Below are positions 16,010-26,554 of a stretch of DNA of 64,000 nucleotides, piece after piece. The notes under the pieces were generated by a model. It saw nothing but the letters and a program-made list of their open reading frames with translations, was not told the DNA's origin and searched no databases. Positions within the stretch are counted from its first letter, which is position 1; each line of letters starts with the position of its first letter. The position numbers were made by a program, and so were the translations under genes. The stretch lies in NCBI GenBank assembly GCA_963721115.1, contig CAVRIA010000007.1:1-64000 (forward strand), written 5' to 3'. Origin of the DNA: CAVRIA01 sp963721115 (GTDB lineage Bacteria; Desulfobacterota; Binatia; HRBIN30; CADEER01).

Positions 16010-16130
16010 TGGACGTCACCGAGCGCCCGGCGCGCTCGGCCAACTGGGCCATGGAGATCTGATCGAACGACTTCGTTTGGGCGGACCAGCTCGCCGAGCG
16101 CGGCGAGAATGCTGAAATCCGATTACACTA
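16010..16130 (-). pseudogene. TetR-family regulator 5' relic cut by the hairpin array
   Basis: Reads ILAALGELVR, then after a one-base slip KSFDQISMAQLAERAGRSVTSIW, the DNA-binding helices of TetR-type repressors. The following residues come from array 1, so the ligand domain and the rest of the gene have been replaced. It is divergent from the cytochrome c' gene, the position expected of that gene's regulator. Confidence 0.55.
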
Positions 16131-16222
16131 TTGCCGAAGAGGCGGCAGCAGCGCTGGGGGTTGAGACGCCGCTTCGTTCCGGCGCCCTTTTCTCTGACCC
16201 GGTCCAAGCCTATGCTCTCGGC

Positions 16223-16737
16223 ATGGCAAAGAAACCACTCCTCTTCGTTCCCCGCTCTTGTTCTTCTGCTAGGCTCGCCATCGCCGCGCCCTCCCGAGCC
16301 GAGGAGCACTCGACGATGTCCATGAGCGCAGGCGATACGCGGCAGCCGCTTCCCCCTCCCGGCAATGATGGCTGAGCACCAGAAGCAAAACATGCGAGAG
16401 CACCTTGCAGCGGTCCAAGCCATCGTCGCTGCAATCAGCGCGCGACGACATGGGCGCCGTCGCGAAAGCAGCGGCGAGCATCGGCTATTCTGAAGCCATG
16501 GGGCAGATGTGCGAGCACATGGGCGCCGCGGCACCCGGCTTCGCGGCCATGGCCCTCAACTTTCACCACACCGCCGACACCGTAGGGGACGCCGCCCGGC
16601 GCGGCGACCGTGCCGGAGTCCTATCCGCCCTCGACCGGACGCTGCAAACCTGCGTGGGCTGCCACGCCACGTATCGGCAAGAGGTTGTCGACGAAGAAAC
16701 GTGGAAGAAGCTCACCGCTGCCGCAGCCTCACATTGA
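16223..16737 (+). CDS. Cytochrome c'-like protein, frameshifted
   Basis: Periplasmic haem protein of four-helix type. The start MAKKPLLFVP with a hydrophobic leader (PALVLLLGS after a slip) gives a signal peptide. Helical segments EHQKQNMREHLAAVQAIVAA and DDMGAVAKAAASIGYSEAMG then lead to CVGCHATYR near the C-terminus, the haem motif placed as in cytochromes c'. Three breaks (about 16255, 16360, 16440) are needed. It sits alone between two hairpin arrays, with a TetR relic divergent upstream; the next array begins 48 bases after its stop. Gas or small-ligand binding is the usual role of this family. Confidence 0.7.
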
Positions 16738-16784
16738 CGGAGAAAGGTAACGGGGCCGTAATTCACTTGTTGGTCTTCCCCCGC

Positions 16785-17411
16785 ACTCAGCCGTAGCCTC
16801 AGCCTGGTCTTCGCAAGGCTCGGGCTACGGCTCGGGCTACGGCTGAGCTCCCGCATCCCCCTCAGCCCGAGCCTCAGCCGTTGCCTCAGCCTGGTCTTCG
16901 CAAGGCTCGGGCTACGGCTGAGGCTGAGGCTGAGCTCCCCGCATCCCCCCTCAGCCCGAGCCTCAGCCGTTGCCTCAGCCTGGTCTTCGCAAGGCTCGGG
17001 CTACGGCTCGGGCTACGGCTGAGCTCCCCGCATCCCCCCTCAGCCCGAGCCTCAGCCGTTGCCTCAGCCTGGTCTTCGCAAGGCTCGGGCTACGGCTCGG
17101 GCTACGGCTGAGCTCCCCACCGTCCCCCTCAGCCCGAGCCTCAGCCGTTGCCTCAGCCTGGTCTTCGCAAGGCTCGGGCTACGGCTCAGGCTGAGGCTGA
17201 GCTCCCGCATCCCCCCTCAGCCCGAGCCTCAGCCGTTGCCTCAGCCTGGTCTTCGCAAGGCTCGGGCTACGGCTCAGGCTGAGGCTGAGCTCCCCGCATC
17301 CCCCTCAGCCCGAGCCTCAGCCGTTGCCTCAGCCTGGTCTTCGCAAGGCTCGGGCTACGGCTCAGGCTGAGGCTGAGAATCTCCCCGCATCCCCCCTCAG
17401 CCCGAGCCTCA
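16785..17411. repeat. Tandem hairpin array 2: seven units of 87-89 bp
   Basis: The same architecture as array 1 but more uniform, with a TGGTCTTCGCA loop in place of CCGGCTTCGCA and arms of the form CCCGAGCCTCAGCCGTTGCC and GGCTCGGGCTACGGCTGAG. Loop positions are 16805, 16892, 16981, 17070, 17159, 17248 and 17335 (spacings 87, 89, 89, 89, 89, 87). A partial left arm ends near 17411. The regularity shows recent tandem expansion of one variant. Confidence 0.85.
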
Positions 17412-17511
17412 CGGAAATTCGCGCCTTCCGGCCCGACGTCCCGTTCCGCGACCACCCGCCTGGCGAAGAACGAGCGGCCGCATGATTTTCTTGGACTAAT
17501 ACGTCTCGCCC
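17412..17511 (+). pseudogene. Unidentified 3' gene stub after array 2
   Basis: A short frame, TEIRAFRPDVPFRDHPPGE followed by ERAAA and a stop near 17484, directly abuts the array. It reads like the end of a real protein but I cannot name the family. Confidence 0.25.
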
Positions 17512-20138
17512 ATGGTACGCGGCATGTGTCCTGGGGAGAGACTTGTGCATCGTTCATTCGGGGATTGGCCGTTCTCGTCCTGGACCGGATCTCTGGTGGC
17601 GAAGGCGACCGAACAATCTCGGCCAAGCTCCGCCGGCGGACCGCAACGGCTGTTCTTCAACTCGGCGGAGACGCAAATCACGCCGGCGAACGCTGCCTCG
17701 CTCCGCGTCAAGTGGCGGTTCCACACCGGGGCGATCATCACCGCCTCGCCGTCCGTGGCGATGGTCGACCTCCCGGCGAAGGCCCCACGCAGGTCGTCTT
17801 CATCCAGTCGTGGGACGGGAATCTCTACGCGATCCGCCTGCGGGACGGCACCGAGGTGTGGCGGTTTGCGATGCCGCAGTACGCGGGTGTGAGCTACCCG
17901 AACGTCAGCTCGGCGGACGTGAGCGTGGCCGCCGGTACGCAGCGCGTCTTCGTCTCTGCCGGCCAGACGATGTACTCGATCGATGCGCGCACGGGCGCCA
18001 AGGCCTGGGAGTTCAGCGCCGGAACGGGATGCCTGAACCCGCCCGGGCTGTGCGCGTTCAATGGCGAGCGGAACGAGATCGAGTCGTCCCCTCTGGTCGC
18101 CGACGGCAAGGTGTTCTTCGGGATGGACGTGAACGACCGCACCGGCGGCAAGGGTGGGTTCTATGCCGTCGATGCGACCGATGGGCGGCTGGCGTGGTTC
18201 TTCGACCTGGAGAGCGGGATGACCTGCCGGCCGGATCCCGGCGACGACATCCGCCGCTACGACGGCTATCACAGCGAGACCGAGCTCGGGCTGCCGGCTG
18301 GGTTTCTTTCCACCCGCGCCGGCTGTGATCATCCACGCACACCGGACGGGTGCGGCCTAGTGTGGTCTTCGGCCGCCTACGACGCCGACCGCGGGCTCCT
18401 GTACATCGCCTCCGGCAATTGTGACACCGATTCCGACCCGAACACGCCCGCACCACCGCCGCCCATGCCGCCGTACGACGAGGCGATCTTCGCGCTCCGC
18501 GCCGGACGGCACGCCGGCTTGGCGCTGGCGTCCGCGCGAGGTGGACAACCTCGACTACGACTTCGGCGGCGCGCCGAATCTGTTCACGATCAACGTCGAT
18601 GGCACACCGCGCGACGTCGTCGGTGTCGGCGGGAAAGACGGCACTTACTACGTCATCGACCGCGATGGCGTGAACGCCCGGAGCGGCGTGAGCTGGGACG
18701 ACCCGGATCCGGCCGGGCTGCCCTATTGGGCGACGAACGTCGTGCCCGGCGGCGACCAGGGCGGCGTCATTGCCACCGCGGCGGTCGATCAGACCGCGCG
18801 GCGCGTGCACTTCAGCACGGCGCCGGGGACCTCGGTCTTCACCCCGCAGCGGCCGACGGTCCACGCGCTCGATCTCGATACCGGCGCGATCCTCTGGGAG
18901 AACACCACCGAGGTGAACGCGGACGCGAGCTTTGCATCGACCAGCGCCATCCCGGGCGTGGTTTTCGTCGGCGGTGCGTTGAGCGGGGCCCTGCGCATCT
19001 ACGACGCGGCGATCGGAACCAAGCTCGCGGCCGTGCCGATGAGCTTCGTTCTCGCCTCGCCGCCGGCCATCGTCGACGGACACGTGCTGGTCGGTGGCGG
19101 AGTCGGGGTCCGCACCGCCAACCCGAACGACCCGTCCGACATCGTTTCGCACACCGCCTCGGACGTCACGGCCCTGTGTGTGCCGCACAGCCTCGCCTGC
19201 GACGGTGACCAGGACGGGTTCGATTTTCCCGAAGACTGCGACGACCAGAACCCGCAGGTGCACCCGGGAGCACGAGAGATTCCGGACGACGGCGTCGACC
19301 AGGACTGCGACGGATTCGACGCACATGCGAGAGATGCGTGTCTGCAGGGCGGCAGCGCCGGCTCCGATCGCCGCGGATCTCGACGCCGTCCGTGCAGCGA
19401 TGGAGTCGCAATGCCCGTGTGCGTCGCTCGATGGCAGCCCGGGCCGAACCCACCACGCGTACCAGGCGTGCGTGCGGCCGATCATCCGCGCGGCGATCGA
19501 CGGCAAGACGGTACGCCCGCGTTGCAAACGGCTGCTGAAGCAGTCGACCTGCGGCCAGCCGCAAAAGGTCGTGTGCTGCCAGGAGCGCCTCGCCTCCGGC
19601 AAGCGCTCCTGTCGCGTCGTACGGACGAAGGCGTGCGTGAGCACGAGCCGGTCGACCCGCAGCATCGAGGTCGGCGCGACCAGCTGTGCCGATACCGACT
19701 GCACGCTCGTCCTGCCGATGAACACGCCCACGGCGACCGCCACACCGACCGCTACGCCGGTCGCTCCGACTCCGACCCCCACCCCGCTGCCCGCATCGTG
19801 GGCGGCGATTCAAGCGCAGGTGATCGGCCCTGTCGTGCGGGGGGTGCCACGGCGGGGCCGGCGGGTTGAGCGGGCTGGGGTCGTGCGCCAGCGGCTATGC
19901 CAACCTGGTCGGCGTCACCAGCACGCAGCTGGCGACCATGCATCGAATCGAGCCGGGCGACCCGACCATGAGCTGGATCATGCAGAAGCTCGACGGCACA
20001 CAGTCGGCGTTCGATGCCCAGTGTATCGGCGGGTCATGTGGCAGCCAGATGCCGCTCGGGCAATCGCCGCTGCCGCTCGCCATCCGCGATGCGATCCGCA
20101 CCTGGATCGCCAACGGCGCCGTGAACGACTGTCCGTGA
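17512..20138 (+). CDS. PQQ-type beta-propeller, MopE, Cys-rich and haem composite protein, frameshifted
   Basis: Joined frames give a secreted quinoprotein-like protein of about 870 residues. An N-terminal propeller has QITPANAASLRVKWRFHTGA, FIQSWDGNLYAIRLRDG, MYSIDARTGAKAWEF and a typical later repeat GTYYVIDRDGVNARSG. A MopE-like metal-binding motif follows (DGDQDGFDFPEDCDD, DQDCDGFD), then a cysteine-rich block (about 19370-19700), a Thr/Pro linker, and SCGGCH, a haem motif near 19832, with a final EPGDPTMSWIMQKLDGT block. Frame breaks occur near 17780, 18520, 19335 and 19830. No signal peptide is seen, so the 5' end may be lost next to array 2. It is followed 28 bases later by another large secreted protein on the same strand. 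Confidence 0.65.
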
Positions 20139-20166
20139 ACCCGAGGCGCGACGAGAGGAAAAGGCG

Positions 20167-23100
20167 ATGTCGAAGATATCCTACACCACGCTGGCTTTGA
20201 TCATACTCGGCGCCGCCGCCGCGACCGCGCGCGCGGACGTGCCGCTGTGCCCGGCCGGCGAGATCACCCTCGGACCGGGGTCGTTGCGAGCGATCCGCGG
20301 CGCCGGCGGCGCCGGCAGGGTGACGAGCAGCCGAGCGATGTTCTCGTTGCCGACCGGGGTCACCATCGATCCCGCGAACGAGCCGATCGTCTTCGCCCTC
20401 GAAGGCGATCGCCAGCCGATCGGCCAGGTGTCGCTCGCGCCCGGCGCACTCGTCGCGAAGGGCGGGGGCGCGCGCTTCCGCTATCATCAGAACGGCACGC
20501 GTCTGCTGCTCCGTCGCGTCCGCAACGCCTACCGGCTGTCGGCGCGGTTCGCCAACTTCGATCTCACGGCGCTCGATCCCGCGCACCCGCCGCAGTTCAT
20601 GAAGCAGATCCTGAAGATCGGCGACGATTGTTTCTCCTCGGTGCTGAAATGCGACGTGCGCAACGGCAAGGTGCTGTGCAGTCCGGAGCGGAGCGCTCTG
20701 CTCGCCGGCAAGGTCGACCATGGTAGGCGCGCGCCGGCCGCCGGCACCATGCTGACGCTCAAGAACGACACGGGACTCGAAACCGTCTCGGTATTCGCGC
20801 AGGAGGACGGCCACTATGCTTTCCCGCGCGTGCGCCCGGGCACCTACACGCTGCGAGCGCGCCTGATCGGCTACGAGGACCTCGTGCAGCAGAACGTGAC
20901 GCTCACCAAGGGACACAACAAGCGCATCAATTTCACGATGACGCCGACCGCCGACACCAACGACCAGTTGCCCGCGAGCGAATGGTTCTCGCTCATCCTC
21001 GACAAGTGGCCCGATCCCAAGATTCGCGCCGACTTCACGTTGTCGTGCGGCAACTGCCACCAGATCGGTGCCTACCGTTTCCGGCGCTACAAGACGGAGG
21101 ACGAGTGGCGAGCCGAGCTGGCGGAGATGATGCTCAACCTGCCGCCGTATTTTCAGGAGACGCGCGATACCATCGTTCAGAATGTGATCGACACTTATGG
21201 GCCGAACGCGACGATTCCGACGCTGCCGGTGCCGCCGCCGCCCTCGGGCGAGGTGCTGAAGGCGGTGATCTACGAGTACGTGATCGGCACCGCGACCAGC
21301 AGTCCGGGGTGCCATGATCTGGAGCTCGGCGCGGACAACCGCGTGTATTCGGATGCGGGTCTGCGCTGGGTCGATCCGCGCACCGGCCAGCACGGCACGT
21401 ATCCGTTCAGCGGCGGGTCGCACTCGATCGAGCGCGGTCCGGACGGCAACATGTGGATCACGCAGGCGGGCAGCGACAGCCTGGCCGAGGTGTACGTCGA
21501 CGGCGTGACCCCGCCGCGATACTTCCCGCTGCCGAACATCAACGGCGTCCAGGGCGCCTACCCGCACACCAACCGCTTCGACTCGCAGGGCCAGCTCTGG
21601 ATGACCCTGACAAAGTCGAATCAGCTCGCGCTGTTCAAGCCGGCGACGGCGCAATGGGCTTATCATCCTCTCCCCGAAGCCGATCCCGCCGAAGTGGGGC
21701 TTTCCATCCCGGTCGCCTATGGGTGCGATGTCGCACCGGACGGCTCGGTGTGGTGGTCGCAGCTCTTCGGCGAGCGCATCGGCCGCTACGACCCGTCGAC
21801 CGATACGATGAAGGCCTGGCGGCCGCCGTTCTACGGTCCGCGCCGGCTCGGGGTCGCGGAAGGACGGACGTCGTCTGGGTGCCGGAATGCAGCTAGGGCG
21901 TATAGGCGAATCGATCCAGGCGATGGAGCGCTGGAAGGTGTACCCGCTGCAACCGGCCTGGCCGGCCCGCCCGGCTTCGGCACGTCGGAGATACCCTACG
22001 ACCTTGCCGTGAACCACACCGACGGCTTCGTCTGGATGAACGGCACCAACTCCGACACGATGATCCGCTTCGATCCGGAAAGGACGCTTGGCCTTCCCAT
22101 TGCCAACCGGCGCGAGCTACACGCGCGAGGTCGAGTTCGATGCCGACAACAACGCCTGGGCGTGCACCTCGAGCGAACCGGCCGATGCGAATACTCCCGG
22201 GCGCGGCAAGTTCGTGAAAGTCGAGCTGCCGCCACCGAGCGCCGAGTGCGGCAACGGCCGGGTCGAGTCGACCGAAGAGTGCGACGACGGCAACACCACC
22301 GACTGCGACGGCTGCAGCGCACGCTGCCGCATCGAGACCGGGTGTGGTGACGGCGTGGTGTGCGATGGCGAGGCCTGTGACGACGGCAACACCGTGGATT
22401 GTGACGGCTGCTCATTTGCGTGCCAGGTGGAGATCGGCCTCCTTTGCGGTGACGGGATCCTGAACGAACCGTGCGGCGAGCAGTGCGAGCCGCCCGTCCC
22501 CGGTCGCTGCGATGCGCAGTGCCAGCTCGTGCCCTACTGCGGCGACGGGAATGTCGACCCGGGTGAGCAGTGCGATGAAGGATCGTTGAATGGCATGCCG
22601 GGCCATTGCACCCTCGACTGCATGCTGCCCGGGTGCGGTGACGGCGTCGTCGATCCGGGCGAAGACTGCGACGACGGCAACACCCTCGATTGCGACGGTT
22701 GCTCGTCCACCTGCCAGACGGAGATCGGGTGGCGCTGCGGCGACGGCGTGCTGAACGCCGTATGCGGTGAGGGATGCGATCCGCCGGATGCGGGTCCGCC
22801 GGAATGCAACTATCAGTGCCAACTCGGCGCGGCGGCGGCGCTCGGAACGCGCAGCTTCTCGTTTGGCGGTGCCCTCTACTCGTCGCCGCTCGGCACCGGC
22901 GTGGCGCTGGGCACGCCAGTGGGCAGCATCGACCTCGTCGCCGATCCGCCCACTTATGACGGCAGCGCCGCCGTCACCGTGAGTGGGCCTACGTATTATG
23001 AGGTCCCGATTCTCGGCGGCGCCTTCGGGTACTTCTGCGGCCGGATCACGTCGTGCACCGGTACGGTCTACTGCAACGGCGGGGTGCCGTCCGGCGTCCT

Positions 23101-23479
23101 CGTCGAGCAGGACAGTGCGGGTGCCGGTGTTCAGGGAAATCCGGTCGTCACCACCACGGGTCTCGGGCCCGATGGCGGCCCGGGCACCGTGGTGCTCACC
23201 TGCAACATGTCGACCCTGCAGGTGAACCCGCCCGAGCCCGACTGTTCCACCAAAACCTACCCGGCGGATCAGCCCACCGCATTCACGACCGGCTCGATCA
23301 CGGCACGGTTCGACAACGCGCACGCGACGATCGGGACCGGCGAGATCTCCGGTGCCGGGGCGAACTTCCTCTGCTCGCAGTGGTCGACGCCGGGAACCGG
23401 CGCGCTTGGCGGCGCGTTCTTGATCGAAGAAGCGCCGCAGGCTGGCGACACGGCGAACCTGCTGCGGATGTCGGAATGA
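20167..23479 (+). CDS. Large secreted haem/Vgb-like propeller protein with DUF4215-type modules, frameshifted
   Basis: ATG 20167, behind GAGAGGAAAAGG, starts a signal peptide (YTTLALIILGAAAATARA). A carboxypeptidase-regulatory-like beta domain follows (FPRVRPGTYTLRARLIGYED), then SCGNCHQIG, a haem site at about residue 295. A streptogramin-lyase-like propeller comes next (DLELGADNRVYSDAG, IERGPDGNMWITQAGSDSL, FDSQGQLWMTLTKSNQ). After breaks near 21880 and 22085, several DUF4215-type Cys modules follow (CGNGRVESTEECDDGN pattern, repeated), and a closing 200-residue Ser/Thr/Gly-rich domain. About 1,100 residues in all. It probably binds a surface substrate and passes electrons; the target is unknown. 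Likely an operon with the upstream composite protein. Confidence 0.7.
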
Positions 23480-23699
23480 ACGGGCACGTGTACCGCGGCT
23501 TTGTCCAACAATCCGCCCAGCCGCCCCCGGCAGGTTGTTCGTTGTCCGAGCCGGCATCGTCTTCGTGGACGGCATGCAGCACGAGGGGAAACCCAGCAAG
23601 CGGGCTCGGGCAGCCTAGTCCTGGCGACGGACCTCCGCTGTCCCCAGCAACCTCCCATTGCGACAACTCAGACAGCAGCGGCGCAAGTGAGCGCATGAC

Positions 23700-24947
23700 T
23701 CATGCCGGCGGTGCCGCACCGGCGCTGATGCGCTCGATCGCGTCCGCGGCCAGCTCCGCTCCGTCGGGCTCCAGGCCGAATCGCCGGCCTGCCTCGCTCG
23801 CCCGACGTGCCAGCGCGTCGTCGACGAGGATGCGCCCGAGGATGGCGGCGAACTCGGCGCGTGTGCGACGGGTGACGGGTACGCGCACCCCGACACCGAG
23901 CCGCTCGACGCGTGCGCAGAGCGAGAACTGGTCGTACGCGAACGGCACCCCGACGATCGGGCGGCCAGCGCGCAGTGCTTCTCCAATGGTCCCTGCCCCA
24001 CCGTGAACGACCAGCGCAGCGGCGCGCGGGAAGATGCGGTCATACGGAGCCGACCCGACGGCCAACGTGTGCGAAGGAAACTCCACACCAGCGGCGTGGC
24101 CAATCACGAGACACCGACGGCCGACGTCGCTGCACGCCTGCGCGAGAGCGAGAAGGCTCTGCGTCGCCCTGCGTCCGTAGACCGATCCGAAGCCGACGAC
24201 GATCGGCGCCGGATCCGACGCGAGGAACGCGTCGACCTCGGGGGAAAGCGTCGTGCACTCGAGCCCGCTAGCACGTGCGTACCCGCAGATGGTGCCGTTC
24301 GGCGGATCGCTGGGTATCGACCCGCGCAGGAGCGGTGACCAAAGCCCGAGGCGGATCGCCGCCATCCGCTCCGATCCCCTGAACGAGACGTCCGGGAGCG
24401 GCGTGCCGATGCGCCGCGCGACGCCCCGCAGGAAGCGCGTCATGTACCAGTCGAACAGCCCTCGCATCGCGATCGTCAGCGGGGGCAAAAGCACGGTCGG
24501 AAGCGACCGCCCGATCACGACCGGATCGCGCCAGCTCATCCAGATCATAGGCGAGGGATGCACGAGGACGCTCGGCACCTGAGCTTCGGCCGCCGCCCAG
24601 AGCGCCCCGTGGCCCACATCGTTCGCTACCACGACGTCGAACGTCGTGGATCGGAGGAGGTCGCCGACCATCCGGTACGTTGTCTCGATGTGCGGCGCGA
24701 CCAGGTCTTCCAGCATCCTGGCCGCCCCGCTGACATCCCCGTAGCTCGGGTTCTGCTCGAACTTCGCTCCGACGTCGACCGCTGCGCCGGCCGGGATCAG
24801 GTCGAGCCCAGCGCCGGCGACGCGCGCCGCGTAGGCCGGATTGGCGACGAAGCGGACATCGTGCCCACGCCGTCGGAGCGCCGCGGCGACCGCGAGTGTC
24901 GGCAGAAAATCGCCCGCCGAGCCGAAGCTGGAGGCGAGACACCTCAC
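23700..24947 (-). CDS. GT1-family glycosyltransferase
   Basis: A 415-residue, two-Rossmann UGT/MGT-type enzyme. MRCLASSFGSAGDFLPTLAV is the acceptor-domain start, and the donor site has LVVHGGAGTIGEALRAGRPI, with FDQFS-like AYDQFSLCARVERLGVGV after it. These are the sugar-nucleotide binding residues of macrolide, flavonoid and sterol glycosyltransferases. It would put a sugar on a small hydrophobic acceptor. The frame is intact. It is convergent with the preceding composite gene and divergent from the sulfatase, so no operon is evident. Sugar donor and acceptor cannot be told from sequence. Confidence 0.85.
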   Translation of the reverse strand: MRCLASSFGSAGDFLPTLAVAAALRRRGHDVRFVANPAYAARVAGAGLDLIPAGAAVDVGAKFEQNPSYGDVSGAARMLEDLVAPHIETTYRMVGDLLRSTTFDVVVANDVGHGALWAAAEAQVPSVLVHPSPMIWMSWRDPVVIGRSLPTVLLPPLTIAMRGLFDWYMTRFLRGVARRIGTPLPDVSFRGSERMAAIRLGLWSPLLRGSIPSDPPNGTICGYARASGLECTTLSPEVDAFLASDPAPIVVGFGSVYGRRATQSLLALAQACSDVGRRCLVIGHAAGVEFPSHTLAVGSAPYDRIFPRAAALVVHGGAGTIGEALRAGRPIVGVPFAYDQFSLCARVERLGVGVRVPVTRRTRAEFAAILGRILVDDALARRASEAGRRFGLEPDGAELAADAIERISAGAAPPA

Positions 24948-25208
24948 GATGCCGCCGTCACCACGCGCATGATGCTTAGACGGAGAGAGCGTCGGATCGC
25001 TTCAACCCACCGCTAGCGCGTACGAGCATGCACCACCACGACGCGTGGCGGGCAGCCCGGCGCGCGCTTCTCCGTCTTGCGGGAGGGTCCGACCTCGGCG
25101 GGGGCGATTCCCCTTTCCGCGACTGCGACGTGTGCCGGTGCCGCTCACTGCTTGAGGTTGAATCCCATACTCGCTAGGAAACAGCGACTCGTGCGGGAGA
25201 TTGGCACA
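24948..25208. other. Divergent intergenic region before sulfatase
   Basis: No family-level gene is seen. Minus-strand open reading frames here have no motif. It probably holds the promoters of the glycosyltransferase and the sulfatase. Confidence 0.3.
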
Positions 25209-26530
25209 GTGAGGCACCGGCTGATCCATTGGACCCTGCTCGTCTGCAGCCTGCTTTCCGCGTGTGCCAAGCACGAGTTTCGGCACCATCCGCCGAACAT
25301 CGTCCTCATCGTGATCGATACCCTCCGCGCCGACCACGTCGGTGCCTACGGGTATTCGCGCACCACCACGCCGGCGCTGGACCGCTTTGCCGCCAAGGGC
25401 GTCGTCTTCTCGCAAGCGATCACCCCGGCGCCGTGGACCGCGCCGACGCTGGCGTCGGTCATGACCGGCGAATACCCGTCCCGTCACGGCCTGCTGGCGA
25501 CGCGCGACACCAAGCTGACCGTGGCGACGATTCGCGACGACGTGCCGATGCTGGCCGAGCGGTTGAGCGCGCTCGGCTATCGCACCGTCGCGATCGTCAA
25601 CAACGACTGGATCAATGCCGTCGGCAGCTTCAAGCGCGGTTTCCAGACGTGGCACAAGCTGCCGGCGACGCAGTTGGCCGACTCCGTCAACACGTTCGTA
25701 CGCCAGGAGATGAGCGTCGACGACCCCCGACCGCTCTTCCTCTGGGCGCACTACTTCGATGTCCACGCGCCCTACGTCGGGCACCCGAAGCGGGGTAAGG
25801 AGCCGCCGATCCCGGACATCCCGGAACCGGTGCCCGCGCCGCAGGCCGATCAGCCGGCGCGCCGCGTTCCGAATCCGGAATACATCGCCGGCCTGGAGAC
25901 CATCGGCGACTACCTCCGCACCTACGATCGCGGCGTGCGCTCATGGGATCGCTCCTTCGGTGAGTTGGTCGAATGGCTGACCGCGCGCAACACGTTCGCC
26001 AACACGATTTTCATCGTGATCTCCGACCACGGCGACGCGTTCGCCAAGCACGGCCGCTGGTCACACGGCTTCGCGCTCTATCAGGAGATGCTCGGCGTCG
26101 TCTGGATCATGCGGTCGCCGACCCTGCGCCCCGCCCGTATCGATACGCCGGTCAGCCTGGTCGACGTCCTGCCGACCCTCGCGCGCGTCGCCGAGCTCGA
26201 TTTGGGCGACGATGCCGACGGAGTGGCGGTCCTCCCCTCGCCGCCCTCGCCTCGCGTCGTATGGTCGGAGCGGCTGATCCGCCACGACGAGACGCCGCGC
26301 GAAATGCGGCGCGCTGCGGTGAGTACAAGGTCGTCTTCTCGCCCGATGGTCGGTCGCGCACCTACGACCTGCAGGTAGATCCGCTCGAGCGCACGCCGCT
26401 CACGGATACGCACGATGCCGCGGCATGTTTCGACGCCTGGGCGCAATTCCGCCAGCGCCCCCTGCGCATCGCGTCGACGGTCACGCTCGACGCGGGCACG
26501 CGGGAAAAGTTGCACGCGCTCGGCTACTGA
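25209..26530 (+). CDS. Sulfatase-like lipoprotein lacking the formylglycine Cys
   Basis: Start chosen at GTG 25209, giving RHRLIHWTLLVCSLLSAC, a lipoprotein signal whose last Cys is the lipid anchor. The alkaline-phosphatase-superfamily fold follows: PNIVLIVIDTLRADHVGAYG (metal Asp), a PAPWTAPTLASVMTGEYPSR loop, LFLWAHYFDVHAPY, and VISDHGDAF with the DHG metal pair. The usual C/S-x-P-x-R nucleophile is replaced by T-A-P-T-L, so it is more likely a hydrolase or transferase using Thr than a formylglycine sulfatase. A frame slip near 26310 precedes the C-terminal YKVVFSPDGRSRTYDL. It converges with the next gene, with only 24 bases between stops. Confidence 0.7.
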
Positions 26531-26554
26531 ATTCGCCGACGCCGGATCCGACTA

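Noticed and set aside
16881..17370. Repeated peptide LSLSRCLSLVFARLGLRLGL from the hairpin array
   Set aside because: It is the forced translation of a structured DNA repeat; all frames give similar low-complexity peptides, and no ribosome site is present.
15425..17411. CRISPR array
   Set aside because: Units are 87-98 bp of near-identical inverted repeat with no unique spacers, and no cas gene is near.
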